Positions 44,200 through 54,192 of a stretch of DNA of 64,000 bases are shown here, piece by piece. How positions within the stretch are numbered: position 1 is the stretch's first letter; each line of letters begins with the position of its first letter. The notes under the pieces were generated by a model. That model saw only the letters and a list, made by a program, of their open reading frames with translations. It did not search any database and was not told the origin of the DNA. This DNA comes from Pseudomonas sp. B21_DOA (lineage in GTDB: Bacteria; Pseudomonadota; Gammaproteobacteria; Pseudomonadales; Pseudomonadaceae), in the NCBI GenBank assembly GCA_030544685.1, contig CP086683.1, positions 4,092,001 to 4,156,000 of the forward strand, given 5' to 3'. A program made the translations under genes and the position numbers.

Positions 44200-46623
44200 T
44201 CAGGCGCTGGCTTTTTCGCTTCGATGATCGACGAAGAAAGGTTTGCCCTTGGCGACCCGATCCGACGCCCTCGGCATATTTACCGCTTGGCTTTCCTGCG
44301 GTTCGACGTACCAGTAGCAATGGCTGACGGCCCGGGTGATGCCAACGTAGGCGAGGCGCAGAATTTCATCCTTTTGCGCACTGTCGTACGGCTCGCTGTC
44401 ACCCGTTTTGCCCAGCCCGGCCATACGGTAGACCTGATTCTTGTACGGCGAACTGGTCAGATGCTGGCAATCACCAAGCAGGAATACCGCATCAGCCTGC
44501 AAGCCCTTGGCGCTGTGATAGGTCAGCTGTTTCAGTCGCCGCGCCTCGTAAGGTAAGCTCGAATCCACATTAAGTACCGACTGAATATTCTGCTGTATCA
44601 GTAACTTATCGCTGCTTTTTCGATAAAGCATCAAGATTGAATCGCCGCGCCGGTAGTGCTCGGCGAGGCGCTCACCCAGCGCTTCATCATCGCGCTCAAG
44701 CACATTGACCGGCTGCAGCGGCTTGGGCTCACCACTGGCCCTGGCCTTCTTGCCCGCAATCGCCGGCGCTGCACGGACAATGTGCTCGGCGGCGTCGATG
44801 ATGTGCTGGTGGCTGCGGTAGTTGTCGCTGAGCATGACCCGCGTTGTGCTGGGTGAAGGGAATTCCTTGTTGAACTCCATGAAGTAGCTCGGCGAACTGC
44901 CGCGCCAGCCGTAAATGGATTGCCAGTCATCGCCGACGCACAACAGCGACGACCGCTGCGCCCCACGCCCGACGTGCATGGCCGGACCACGGCTGCGGAT
45001 CTCGTTGAGACTCGCGCGAATCCACGAAACGATCTGCGGCGAAACATCCTGAAATTCATCGATCATCAGATGCGCCATCGGCCGCAACAGCTCATCGCTG
45101 AGCAGCTTGAGGTTTTCCGGCGAATGCTCACTGAACAGCGCAAACATGCGGTTGTAGGTCATCACTGGCGGTTTCTGATCCAGCAGGTGATCTTCAAATG
45201 CGCGCCAGAACAGGCTCAGAGCCTCGAAGAAAAAGCGATCGGGATCGTCCTTGGCGAAGCTCATGCGACTGACCGCGTCCGGCACATCCAGGCCCAGGTT
45301 TTCGATAAAGCCCGCTGCGCCGACAAAACAATCCAGCAATGGTGCCGAAGCCAGCTCGCCTTTGACCTTGTAATCAAAGCCGGGACCGGCGCTGGCATCT
45401 CCGGCCAACATCGCAAGAACGCGCCTGGATGACTCGTAACTATCCAGCCATATCAATGGCTTACGGCAGAAAGCTTGAAACAGGGTGCGCTTGACCGCCC
45501 ACTCTGCGCGGACACTCAGCTTGGCGGTGGGTCGGGTTAGCTGGGCGTTTTCCTTGGGATCGAAGCCGAGCACCACCCAAGCATCGACGCTCGGTATGTA
45601 ACCGTGAGCGTGGAAACGCGAGCCGTTGATTTCAAATGTTTGCCGATTCGGCTCGATGCCTTTGATGGGCCACGCCCCTGCGCGAAACCACAGGTCCTCG
45701 ATGACATCGCAAAGTTCTTCGTCGCGCTTGGCCGCAAGCTCGGTGACCGCCATGCGTTTCTGCACATCGGGATGGTCGCGCTCCAGTTCCTTCAACTGCA
45801 GCCCGGCACGGGACAGCGGCTGGATCAACTGGCGGAAACGCTCGTCCTCGTTGAACAGGCGGTGATAGCAGGCATTGAGTTGCTGTCGCTGTGCATCATT
45901 GATGCGCAGGTCAAACGGATTGCTGTCGACCTCCTCTGCGCCGCTTTGCGGGCGATCGCTGAGATTTTCGAACGCCTGCAAGCGCTCGAAACCCGGGAGA
46001 CTGCGGACCATCGGCAGGATGCGCGAGTGAAAGGTTCGCACCAGTTCGCGCGCCTGTTTGGGGTTAAGCGGCTGGCCCCATAGGGTGAATATCTCGATAA
46101 GCTTGTTGATGAAGTCCTTGCGTGATTCGCGGGTGAAGGTCACCACGGTCATCGAATCCAGCTCAAAACCCAGATAATGGCTGAGCAACAGAATGCGCAG
46201 CACCAGCGTGGTCGACTTGCCGGCACCGGCGCCGGCCACCACCGAGGTGGACGGCGTATCGCTGAAGATCATCTTCCATTGCGCAGCGCTGGGCTGGGCG
46301 TGGGCCGGGAGCAAACGGGCGACGTCAGCCTTGATGCGCTTCTTCAGCTCCGCCGTCAGTGGCAGGCGCCAGTCATCAAACAGGTTGGTATCGACGCTGG
46401 GCGGGCGATGCTCGGTGCTGCGGCTGTCGCGAATCAGCACCACCTGGCGGCCTTCCTCCAGCCCCTCAAGCTTGCCCTCCTTGAAACCATATTCGACACC
46501 AGCGGTGTGGCCACTGCGGAATCCGTCGGCTTGCCCGTGCAGCCACGATGCCCGGTGCTGGGCGCGCAGTTTTGTCAGGCCGTGACCAAAGAATCGCGCG
46601 GCCAGACGCTTGAACCAGGGCAT
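44200..46623 (-). CDS. UvrD/Rep-type superfamily 1 DNA helicase
   Basis: An 807-residue ATP-dependent helicase. Walker A is VAGAGAGKST near residue 133, motif Ia VVTFTRESRKDF, Walker B LMIDEFQDVSP, motif III GDDWQSIYGWRGSS and motif VI AYVGITRAVSHC. The first 110 residues are not helicase: a basic, helical stretch (RLAARFFGHGLTKLRAQHRA) followed by EYGFKEGKLEGLEEGRQV, rather like a coiled stalk. It differs from UvrD and Rep proper. Substrate and partner proteins are unknown. It stands alone, convergent with DUF1652. Confidence 0.88.
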   Translation of the reverse strand: MPWFKRLAARFFGHGLTKLRAQHRASWLHGQADGFRSGHTAGVEYGFKEGKLEGLEEGRQVVLIRDSRSTEHRPPSVDTNLFDDWRLPLTAELKKRIKADVARLLPAHAQPSAAQWKMIFSDTPSTSVVAGAGAGKSTTLVLRILLLSHYLGFELDSMTVVTFTRESRKDFINKLIEIFTLWGQPLNPKQARELVRTFHSRILPMVRSLPGFERLQAFENLSDRPQSGAEEVDSNPFDLRINDAQRQQLNACYHRLFNEDERFRQLIQPLSRAGLQLKELERDHPDVQKRMAVTELAAKRDEELCDVIEDLWFRAGAWPIKGIEPNRQTFEINGSRFHAHGYIPSVDAWVVLGFDPKENAQLTRPTAKLSVRAEWAVKRTLFQAFCRKPLIWLDSYESSRRVLAMLAGDASAGPGFDYKVKGELASAPLLDCFVGAAGFIENLGLDVPDAVSRMSFAKDDPDRFFFEALSLFWRAFEDHLLDQKPPVMTYNRMFALFSEHSPENLKLLSDELLRPMAHLMIDEFQDVSPQIVSWIRASLNEIRSRGPAMHVGRGAQRSSLLCVGDDWQSIYGWRGSSPSYFMEFNKEFPSPSTTRVMLSDNYRSHQHIIDAAEHIVRAAPAIAGKKARASGEPKPLQPVNVLERDDEALGERLAEHYRRGDSILMLYRKSSDKLLIQQNIQSVLNVDSSLPYEARRLKQLTYHSAKGLQADAVFLLGDCQHLTSSPYKNQVYRMAGLGKTGDSEPYDSAQKDEILRLAYVGITRAVSHCYWYVEPQESQAVNMPRASDRVAKGKPFFVDHRSEKASA

Positions 46624-46929
46624 CTCGGCCAGTGGACGAAGTTCGGGAGGAAGATCGGGGTGTGGTGCGCCACGCTGACGGACTCCAGGGTGTGAGGCTG
46701 TGGCGGCTATGGTGTCTGGATTTACCGTTCAGTTCTAGCGAAATGCTTACAGGTCATCGGTTTAGGCGACGAATTGAAAGTCCGATGAAATGATTTCGAG
46801 CCGCTGTCACATCTAATTACTCGATCATGATGCAGCAGTTTTTGCGCTTTTTACCGATGATTGCTTGATAGATGATCGTCGTCATCAACCACGGGGTCCG
46901 CCCCTGACGACCCTTATTAGGAGACGATC

Positions 46930-47625
46930 ATGCTTGAACTCAGACCCTTCAGCTCGCTGGGCGGCGCCCATCATGGCTGGCTGGACGCGCATCACCACTT
47001 TTCGTTTGCCGAATACTACGATCCGCAGCGGATGAGCTGGGGCAACCTGCGCGTGTGGAACGACGACATCATCGCCGCAGGCACCGGTTTCCCACAGCAC
47101 CCGCACCGCGACATGGAAATCATCACCTACGTGCGTGAAGGTGCGATCACGCACCAGGACAACCTTGGCAACAAGGGCCGTACCGAAGCCGGCGATGTCC
47201 AAGTGATGAGCGCCGGCACCGGCATCGCTCACAGCGAGTACAACCTGGAAGACCAGGAAACCAGGATCTTCCAGATCTGGATTCTGCCGACCGAAACCGG
47301 TGCACCGCCCTCCTGGGGAGCCAAGCCGTTTCCCAAAGGCGAGCGCGAAGGGTTTGTCACTTTGGCCAGCGGCAAGGCTGGCGACGATGAGAGTCTGCAC
47401 ATTCGCGCCGATGCACGACTGGTTGCTGCGAACATCAAGGCCGGTGAAACAGCCGAATACCGTTTGGACGAGGGACGTCGCGCCTATCTGGTTCCGGCCA
47501 CTGGCGTGATCGAGGTCAATGGCTTGCGTGCCCAAGCGCGTGACGGTGTGGCGGTGGCCCACGAGCAAGTGCTGACGGTCACGGCGATCGAGGACAGCGA
47601 GATCGTACTGGTCGACCTGGCTTGA
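46930..47625 (+). CDS. Pirin family protein (YhhW-like)
   Basis: A 231-residue bicupin. The metal site is visible in the first cupin: PQHPHRDMEIITYV and GIAHSEYN give the His-His-His-Glu set of pirins with quercetinase activity (E. coli YhhW). The natural substrate is unknown. ATG 46930 follows AGGAGA. A strong terminator follows the gene. Confidence 0.93.
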   Translation: MLELRPFSSLGGAHHGWLDAHHHFSFAEYYDPQRMSWGNLRVWNDDIIAAGTGFPQHPHRDMEIITYVREGAITHQDNLGNKGRTEAGDVQVMSAGTGIAHSEYNLEDQETRIFQIWILPTETGAPPSWGAKPFPKGEREGFVTLASGKAGDDESLHIRADARLVAANIKAGETAEYRLDEGRRAYLVPATGVIEVNGLRAQARDGVAVAHEQVLTVTAIEDSEIVLVDLA

Positions 47626-47643
47626 TCTACAGGCAACAAAAAA

Positions 47644-47669
47644 GGGCAACCATTACGGTTGCCCTTTTT
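47644..47669. terminator. Bidirectional intrinsic terminator
   Basis: GGGCAACC and GGTTGCCC pair around ATTAC, with T5 on the plus side and T6 on the minus side, between the convergent pirin and pgm genes. Confidence 0.93.
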
Positions 47670-47679
47670 CATGTGCGCA

Positions 47680-49325
47680 TCATTTGCTGGAAATAGCGCC
47701 ATCCACCAACGTTTGCGCTTCGGCCACCAGTTGCTTGAGGTGGTCATCGCCGATAAAGCTCTCGGCGTAGATCTTGTAGATGTCTTCAGTGCCCGAAGGA
47801 CGCGCGGCGAACCAGCCGTTTTCGGTCATGACCTTCAGACCGCCAATCGCCTGATCGTTGCCCGGTGCATGGCTGAGAATGTTCTGGATCTTCTCGCCTG
47901 CCAGTTCGGTCGAGGTGACCTGCTCCGGCGACAGCTTGCTCAGCAGTGCCTTCTGTTCCGGGTTGGCCTTGGCGTCGACGCGTACCGAGAACGGCTCGCC
48001 CAGTTCGTCGGTCAGCGCGCGGTAGGCCTGGCTTGGATCGCGGCCGGTGCGCGCTGTCATTTCGGCGGCGAGCAAGGCTGGGATCAGACCATCCTTGTCG
48101 GTGCTCCATACGCCGCCATCCTTGCGCAGGAACGAAGCGCCAGCGCTCTCTTCACCACCAAAACCCAGCGAGCCATCGAACAGACCGTCGGCGAACCATT
48201 TGAAACCGACCGGCACTTCGTACAGGCGACGGCCCAGACGCTTGGCAACGCGGTCGATCAGGCCGCTGCTGACCACGGTTTTGCCGACAGCGGCATCAGC
48301 GCGCCATTGCGGGCGGTTCTGGAACAGGTAATCGATCGCCACCGCCAGATAATTGTTTGGTGCGAGCAGGCCACCGGACGGCGTAACGATACCGTGGCGG
48401 TCGTGATCCGGGTCACAGGCGAACGCCACGTCAAAACGTTCTTTCAGGCCAATCAGGCCCTGCATCGCGTGGCTGGACGATGGGTCCATGCGGATCTGGC
48501 CATCCCAATCGACGGTCATGAAACGGAACGTGGAATCGACCTGTTTATTCACCACTTCCAGGTCGAGACGGTAGTGTTCGGCAATGGCCGACCAGTAGCG
48601 CACCCTGCTCCGCCCAGCGGATCGACACCCAGGCGCAGTTTGGCGTCACGGATGGCATCGAAGTCGATAACGTTGATCAGGTCGGCAACGTAGGTGTTCA
48701 CATAATCGTGGCGATGGGTCGTGCTGGCCTTGAGCGCTTGCTCATAGCTGATGCGTTTGACCCCGGCCAGTTTGTTCGCCAGCAATTCGTTGGCCTTGGC
48801 TTCGATCCACTTGGTGATGTGGGTATCGGCCGGGCCACCGTTGGTAGGGTTGTATTTGTAGCCACCGCTTTGTGGCGGGTTGTGCGATGGCGTGATGACG
48901 ATGCCGTCAGCCAGGCCGGACGTACGGCCGCGGTTGTAGCAGAGAATGGCGTGGGAAATCGCCGGAGTCGGCGTGTACTCGTCGCCTTCGGCAATCATCA
49001 CGGTGACGCCGTTGGCAGCGAGGACTTCCAGTGCGCTGGCGCCGGCCGGGGTCGACAATGCATGGGTGTCGATGCCGACAAACAGCGGGCCGGTGATGCC
49101 TTGCGCTTCGCGATACAGGCAAATCGCCTGGCTGATGGCCAGGACATGCCATTCGTTGAAACTCAAATCGAAGGAGCTGCCGCGGTGGCCGGAGGTGCCG
49201 AACGCCACTCGCTGGGTCGAAATCGATGCATCAGGCTGGCCGGTGTAATAGGCCGTAACCAGTCGCGGGATATCGACCAACAGTTCTGCCGGTGCCGGTT
49301 TGCCCGCAAAAGGACTGAGTGTCAT
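47680..49325 (-). CDS. pgm: Phosphoglucomutase (alpha-D-glucose-specific); one frame break
   Basis: About 548 residues once one G is added in the run at 48603-48605, joining VDPLGGAG to [18 protein letters not shown]. It interconverts glucose 1- and 6-phosphate. The phosphoserine loop is ITPSHNPP, the Mg2+ loop CDPDHDRHG, the sugar loop GEESAGASF and the phosphate loop [19 protein letters not shown] is the N-terminal motif. Length matches E. coli Pgm (546). With all motifs intact on both sides, a real pseudogene seems unlikely. Confidence 0.93.
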
Positions 49326-49433
49326 GCAAAAACCTCTGAAATCGAAGTGGTTCAGGAAATGCTGCGCAGTTTACTGGCAGTTTGACCACCGTGCGACGGG
49401 ATGTATCCGAAACACTTCCGATGTTTTTTAACA

Positions 49434-50834
49434 TTATCGAGCCCCAGACAGGCGCAAGGCATCGCCGAGCAAACCGATGACACCTGATAAATCGCGCTCG
49501 CCGTGATTCAGCGCACTCAAACGCAGATGATCGGCATGCAAGCCTCGCAGACTGAACAGCTCACCCGGCGCCACGATGATTTGTTGCTTGAGCAATCGCC
49601 GGAAGACATTTGCCATGTCGACCGGTCGCACCGAACGCACCCACACCGTCGCCCCGCCCTGTGGCTCGACAATCTGCAGCGCGTCGCCCAACCGTTCACG
49701 CAACACCTGGATCAACGAGGAGCGGCGCTCACCGAGCATGCGTCGCAACACGAACAGATGCTGATCGAGACGCCCCCTGCTTAACAGTCTGGCAATCGCT
49801 TTCTGTCGAATGGGCGACAGGCGAAACGCACGGAACAGGAAATGCCGTTGCAACTCGTTGCGCCAATGCCGCGACAGAACGAAGCCGAATGGCGCTTCCG
49901 CACCAATGAATTTCTCGAAGCTGGAAAACACCAGCAAGCGATCCGGATCCAGCCAGTTACGTAACCGTTGCGAATCTGCGCGCTCATCAAGCTCGCTGTA
50001 GCAATCGTTTTCCAGCACCCAGATGCCATAGCGCTCGAGCATCTTCGCGATTGCCTGCTGATGTTCCTGGGTAAAACCGCAGCCCTGGGGCAGGCTCAAC
50101 ACTGAAGACAAAACCACCAGACGGACCGGCTCGTTCCTGAGCAGCATTTCCAGTGCCGACAGATCCACCTCGCCCTCGGCCAGCGAAGGCCATTCGATCA
50201 CACGCACGTCGCACGACTCGAGCAGACGCAAAATCACCCAGTCACAGGGAGATTCAACCACGACGACGGCTTCACGCAACTCAAGCACCGAAATCAGAAT
50301 TTCCAGAACGCCGCGCAGATCAGCACCAATATAAACATCATCGGCATGCCAATAATTCGCCGTCGAACAGGTGTACCGCGCTGCCAGGGCAACCCGCAAT
50401 TCCAGTTCCCCGCAAGGCTGCACGAGGGTCTGAGGCTGGCGAGGGTATTGGCGCAGGAGCTCACGCTCCAACGTCATCAAAGGACTGTCCAGCGGTTGTA
50501 GCGATGCCGGTTCGTCAGCGCTCAAAACACACATGCCGGGACGTCTCGCGTTAACGTAAACGGTCTCCAGCAGATCACTGCCATCACCGGGCGCGTCCAG
50601 GCTGTAAAGCGCTTGAGCGTAATAACCTGATTTGGCTATGGAATAGACCCGCCCTTCTTTTTCCAGCAACGCATAAGCGTATTGCACAGTCGAAATCGAC
50701 ACATTCAGCCGGTCGGCCAGTTGGCGTAACGAGGGCATGCGTACTGCTGCATGCCCACCGGCATCGTCAATCAGCGTTGTCAGATACCGATAAACCGACT
50801 GGTAGACAAAATCATGTTCCCGTGCGCCCTTCAC
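49434..50834 (-). CDS. MocR-type regulator (GntR helix-turn-helix plus aminotransferase domain)
   Basis: About 466 residues. N-terminal GntR-type DNA-binding domain with MPSLRQLADRLNVSISTVQYAYALLEKEGRVY, then a fold-type I aminotransferase-like domain. The PLP lysine is probably in FSSFEKFIGAEAPFGFV and the PLP Asp/Asn region in LENDCYSELD. Such proteins use PLP or amino donors as signals. The start is uncertain: GTG 50834 gives MKGAREHDFVYQSVYRYL. It ends the two-gene run behind the unknown 488-residue protein. Confidence 0.8.
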   Translation of the reverse strand: MKGAREHDFVYQSVYRYLTTLIDDAGGHAAVRMPSLRQLADRLNVSISTVQYAYALLEKEGRVYSIAKSGYYAQALYSLDAPGDGSDLLETVYVNARRPGMCVLSADEPASLQPLDSPLMTLERELLRQYPRQPQTLVQPCGELELRVALAARYTCSTANYWHADDVYIGADLRGVLEILISVLELREAVVVVESPCDWVILRLLESCDVRVIEWPSLAEGEVDLSALEMLLRNEPVRLVVLSSVLSLPQGCGFTQEHQQAIAKMLERYGIWVLENDCYSELDERADSQRLRNWLDPDRLLVFSSFEKFIGAEAPFGFVLSRHWRNELQRHFLFRAFRLSPIRQKAIARLLSRGRLDQHLFVLRRMLGERRSSLIQVLRERLGDALQIVEPQGGATVWVRSVRPVDMANVFRRLLKQQIIVAPGELFSLRGLHADHLRLSALNHGERDLSGVIGLLGDALRLSGAR

Positions 50835-50883
50835 AACCTCAATTCCATGGACAGGGGTTTTCGGCCCGACCTTTGTCTCACCG

Positions 50884-52350
50884 TCAGCGTTCCGTTGACC
50901 GCTCGACGTGTGACACGGCGCCCACCTCGCAGGCATCCAGGTCATCGGAGGCGAACTCGGTCGGCGAGCACAACTGAACAGGCCCCATCGCATAGAGACG
51001 GGTGATCAGCCTGACGGGCAGACCACTGACTTCGGTCATCCATTTCAACACCTGCTCCGGGGCATGCAAGCCCTGCATGGCCCGGTGCAGATCTGGCATC
51101 GCGACCAGCATCCCTGGATGACAATTACGCAAAAACCTTTCAAGACCTTTGCCGCCGTCGATAAACGGTGCGAATAACAGGCAGACCAACTGCGTTTCGT
51201 TCAAGCCGAAACCATTGAGCAGGTAATCATCTGCCAGTATTCGCAGTTGCTCTGGCCCGCCGACATTTTCAAAACTGCACATCAAGTGTTCGCAAACGGG
51301 CTCCGCCGCTTGTTTTTGGCGCAGGTCGGCCAGGGTATTGCGGGCGTAGTCGTCGACTCCCGCTTGATACGCCCTCCCCTCGATGAATTGCGCGTACAAG
51401 CCTCGCACGTGGGCTGAAATCAGCGGATCGGCAAATAACGCTTCGCCCTGATACAGCGCCAGATCATCCGGTTCAAACCCCAGAAATTCGCCCAATAGCG
51501 GCCAGCGATCCTCCAGCTTGCCAACCATCATGTCGTTGATGTCGATAAAACTGGTGCGACGGCAGGCTTCGAATTCACCCACTGGGCGCCAGACGGTGCG
51601 CTCATCATCTGAACGTAGCTCGCGATAGAAATCGTCACCAAGCCCGTCGAGCAATGGAAAAAGCGCTTCGAATCCGCTCTGGACCAGCCCGGGGCCTGCG
51701 ATCGCCACTCTCTGCATCGCACGGTTCAGGCCCTCAAGGAAATGCCGCTGACTGCTTCTTGTTTCAGTGCTGATCATGGCGTCAACGCCATTATTCCAGC
51801 GGGCGATCTGGCTGTAGTACTCGGCAGTGGCCAGGTAAGCGTCATCCCACAATTCGGGAGTCTCAATCCAGGTACGACAGTGCCCTACGAGCAGCAGATT
51901 AACCCGACTGGCTTCATGACCGTCGTTGCTGACGGCTGTGCGGTGGTCGAAGGGCAGCACCTCGCGGTTATCCACCATCAGCAGCTCGACCCGGGGGTCG
52001 TCATAGAGAAACAGTGCGCTGAAGCTGCGATGCAGGTTTTGCAGATTGCCAGGGCTGTCACCGTTCCAGCGCAGGGTAGCAACGCGCAGCTGGAATGTAG
52101 CAGGGGCGCGACTGGCAATGGTCAACTGCGCTGCGCGAAGCAAAGCCAGGGTGTAGCAGCTGTCCCGCGAGCCAGACTGATGCACAAGCACCTTGAACTG
52201 CCCGACGTTGTCCATTCCGCCGGCCGCCACGACCAGGCGCTGGATCAATAACTGCAAAGCTGTGCGCTCGGCGCGGGAAAAGAAACTCAGCAAACGCTGC
52301 AAAACTTGCTGATAAACATAGTTCATTGCCTGATCGTGGATCGTGCTCAT
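50884..52350 (-). CDS. Protein of unknown function, 488 residues
   Basis: I do not recognise a family. ATG 52350 has only a weak ribosome site. The protein is soluble, without signal peptide or membrane segment. Its N-terminus is helical (YQQVLQRLLSFFSRAERTAL), the middle has alternating beta/alpha hydrophobic stretches ([36 protein letters not shown]), and the C-terminus is helical again. No Walker, zinc or protease motif stands out. It is followed 49 bases later by the MocR-like gene and preceded by a long A+T-rich gap. Codon use appears similar to neighbours. Probably a real gene with a lineage-specific role. Confidence 0.6.
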   Translation of the reverse strand: MSTIHDQAMNYVYQQVLQRLLSFFSRAERTALQLLIQRLVVAAGGMDNVGQFKVLVHQSGSRDSCYTLALLRAAQLTIASRAPATFQLRVATLRWNGDSPGNLQNLHRSFSALFLYDDPRVELLMVDNREVLPFDHRTAVSNDGHEASRVNLLLVGHCRTWIETPELWDDAYLATAEYYSQIARWNNGVDAMISTETRSSQRHFLEGLNRAMQRVAIAGPGLVQSGFEALFPLLDGLGDDFYRELRSDDERTVWRPVGEFEACRRTSFIDINDMMVGKLEDRWPLLGEFLGFEPDDLALYQGEALFADPLISAHVRGLYAQFIEGRAYQAGVDDYARNTLADLRQKQAAEPVCEHLMCSFENVGGPEQLRILADDYLLNGFGLNETQLVCLLFAPFIDGGKGLERFLRNCHPGMLVAMPDLHRAMQGLHAPEQVLKWMTEVSGLPVRLITRLYAMGPVQLCSPTEFASDDLDACEVGAVSHVERSTER

Positions 52351-52698
52351 CGGTATTTACCCGGTATAGAAAATTTCATGCCGCATGCACTGGACAGTGT
52401 GCGCCCGACAAATTGGATCAATAAGTAATAGACGCTGAAATGCTAACACTTACAAAGTTGTAGTTATTTGAAACACTTGACCTGCGAAAAAACCGTTAGC
52501 GGCAAAGCAAATTTTATAACCATTTGTTTTTACTAACATTTTTTCAGCGACCATTAATCTGAGGAAACTTCCCACAACGTCTCACGAAGATTCATTACAA
52601 GAAAAAGAGACGCAACTTCGGAATCGCCCTACAGCAATTAAACAGAAATTGACGAAGCCAATCGGGTTAGCCGTTTGATATTGCCGAGGACAAATTGA
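52351..52698. other. A+T-rich intergenic stretch
   Basis: Clearly richer in A and T than the rest of the window (for example around 52440-52560 and 52590-52680), with no REP, hairpin terminator or clear gene. It probably contains the promoter of the 488-residue gene. The contrast with the window may mark a recombination junction. Confidence 0.5.
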
Positions 52699-52815
52699 AT
52701 GCACAGCCATAGCTCATTCCTTGAGATGAAAGTAATCATTCAATTATCAGCACTTGGAATACGATTAGAAGATACAGATGTCGAGCAAAAACCAGTTCAG
52801 TTGCTGAAGTGGTGA
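52699..52815 (+). CDS. Possible 38-residue small protein
   Basis: ATG 52699 lies 8 bases after GAGGA and opens a short frame MHSHSSFLEMKVIIQLSALG and onward, ending QLLKW-TGA. It is the only frame with a sensible ribosome site in the A+T-rich gap. Composition is mixed, with no signal or membrane segment. It may be a real small protein or chance. Confidence 0.25.
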   Translation: MHSHSSFLEMKVIIQLSALGIRLEDTDVEQKPVQLLKW

Positions 52816-52865
52816 AGAGCGCGGCAGCGGGAAAGGTTTACTGACTGGACAGAAATAAACAAAAA

Positions 52866-52887
52866 GAGTCCGTGAGGCCACGGACTC
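52866..52887 (-). terminator. Intrinsic terminator of the MDR oxidoreductase gene
   Basis: GAGTCCGTG and CACGGACTC make a 9-pair stem with a 4-base loop; on the minus strand it is followed by TTTTTG, 12 bases after the stop codon. Confidence 0.92.
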
Positions 52888-52899
52888 TGATGAGTTGAT

Positions 52900-53922
52900 T
52901 TACGCTGGCTCGACTTGCAGGGCAACCCGCTCGCGGCACGGGCATTCGTCCATGTAGCGATGCGCTTCGACGAATTCGTTGAACGGAAATACTCTAGTCT
53001 TCAACGGCAGCAACACACGGTCGGCCGTCAACTGGTTGATGTCACGCAAGGCACGTTGCAGAGCAACATGGTCCTGAACAATGCCCAGCTCCGGCTTGCC
53101 GGTAAAATTACCGATGCAGTGCACAAAGAACTGGATGTTCTTCTGGAACGCTGCGCACGCCGGGAACGGGGTCTGATTACCACCCTGCAGGCCGTACAGC
53201 ACCAGACTGCCGCGTGGTGCCAGCACATCGCCGAGCAAGGACATCTGCGGGCCACCAAGACCATCGAAAACCACATCGACACCGCGGTTATCAGTGATCT
53301 TGTTGATGCGCATCAACAGATCTTCCTCTTCGGTGACGATGACCTTTTCCGCGCCCAGGGACAGCAGGTACTCACGCTCCTCCGCCGATTTGGTCGCGGC
53401 GATCACTCGCACACCCAGCGCTTTGCCCAATTGCACAAACGACGGGCCGGCGCAGTGGCTGGCGTCAGTGACCAGCGCAAATTGGCCGGGTTTGACTCGT
53501 GCCAGATCGGCATACGCGAAGTAGGCGATCAGCAGCGGCGTGTAATGCACGCTCGCTTCGATCGGGCTAAGCACATCTGGATAACGGGTCAGCGCCGTGC
53601 GGGGCAGGACGATCGACTCGCCGTAAACCGGATAGTCGTTCGGGCTTTCGGCCGGAAAACTGGCCACTTTGTCGCCGACGGACAGGTCGTTTACGTCAGC
53701 GCCCACCGCAGTGACGACGCCAGCCATTTCATGACCGAGGCCCGAAGGCAGACGTGCCTGGGACGAGGCCAGATTCTGACGCCACAGGGTGTCGTACCAA
53801 CTGATGCCGATTGCCTCGACACGCACCTGCACTTCGCCAGGACCTGGCTGAGCAGCCGCATGCTCTTCGCATTTGAGCACCTCGGCCGGACCAAACTTGT
53901 GAAAACGGATCGTGCGGGACAT
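52900..53922 (-). CDS. Zinc-free MDR family oxidoreductase (quinone reductase-like)
   Basis: A 340-residue medium-chain dehydrogenase. N-terminal GroES-like domain (GPAEVLKCEE, GLGHEMAGVVTAVG) and a Rossmann domain whose usual glycine motif is changed to TDASHCAGPSFVQLGKALG. FDGLGGPQM is the quinone-reductase-type motif. The structural zinc cysteines of alcohol dehydrogenases are absent. ATG 53922 follows GAGG by 6 bases. Substrate unknown. It is divergent from a LysR gene 270 bases away that may control it. Confidence 0.88.
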   Translation of the reverse strand: MSRTIRFHKFGPAEVLKCEEHAAAQPGPGEVQVRVEAIGISWYDTLWRQNLASSQARLPSGLGHEMAGVVTAVGADVNDLSVGDKVASFPAESPNDYPVYGESIVLPRTALTRYPDVLSPIEASVHYTPLLIAYFAYADLARVKPGQFALVTDASHCAGPSFVQLGKALGVRVIAATKSAEEREYLLSLGAEKVIVTEEEDLLMRINKITDNRGVDVVFDGLGGPQMSLLGDVLAPRGSLVLYGLQGGNQTPFPACAAFQKNIQFFVHCIGNFTGKPELGIVQDHVALQRALRDINQLTADRVLLPLKTRVFPFNEFVEAHRYMDECPCRERVALQVEPA

Positions 53923-54192
53923 CGCAAACCTCGTCAAAGTAACCTCTAATGCAATGAACTCTATCTGGGCTTTCGACCCAAGACCATCAGTGGCTATTAA
54001 TAGTCGACATGCCTGTCATTGATTCCGCACCAAGGGCGGCATTGGCAAATTCCATGAAAAAAGGCCTGCCACCGTCGCAGTAAAGCTGAATTTTCCGGTG
54101 CAGAGTACCAGCCTTTCCCCGTAAGATTCATGCCGGCCATTGTTCTCATATGGTCGCCCTCGTCAAGTTTGATGACTCTGCCAGGACTCCAG

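Noticed and set aside
47680..49325. pgm as a pseudogene
   Set aside because: All catalytic motifs are intact on both sides of a one-base homopolymer loss, and the gene is normally important in metabolism.
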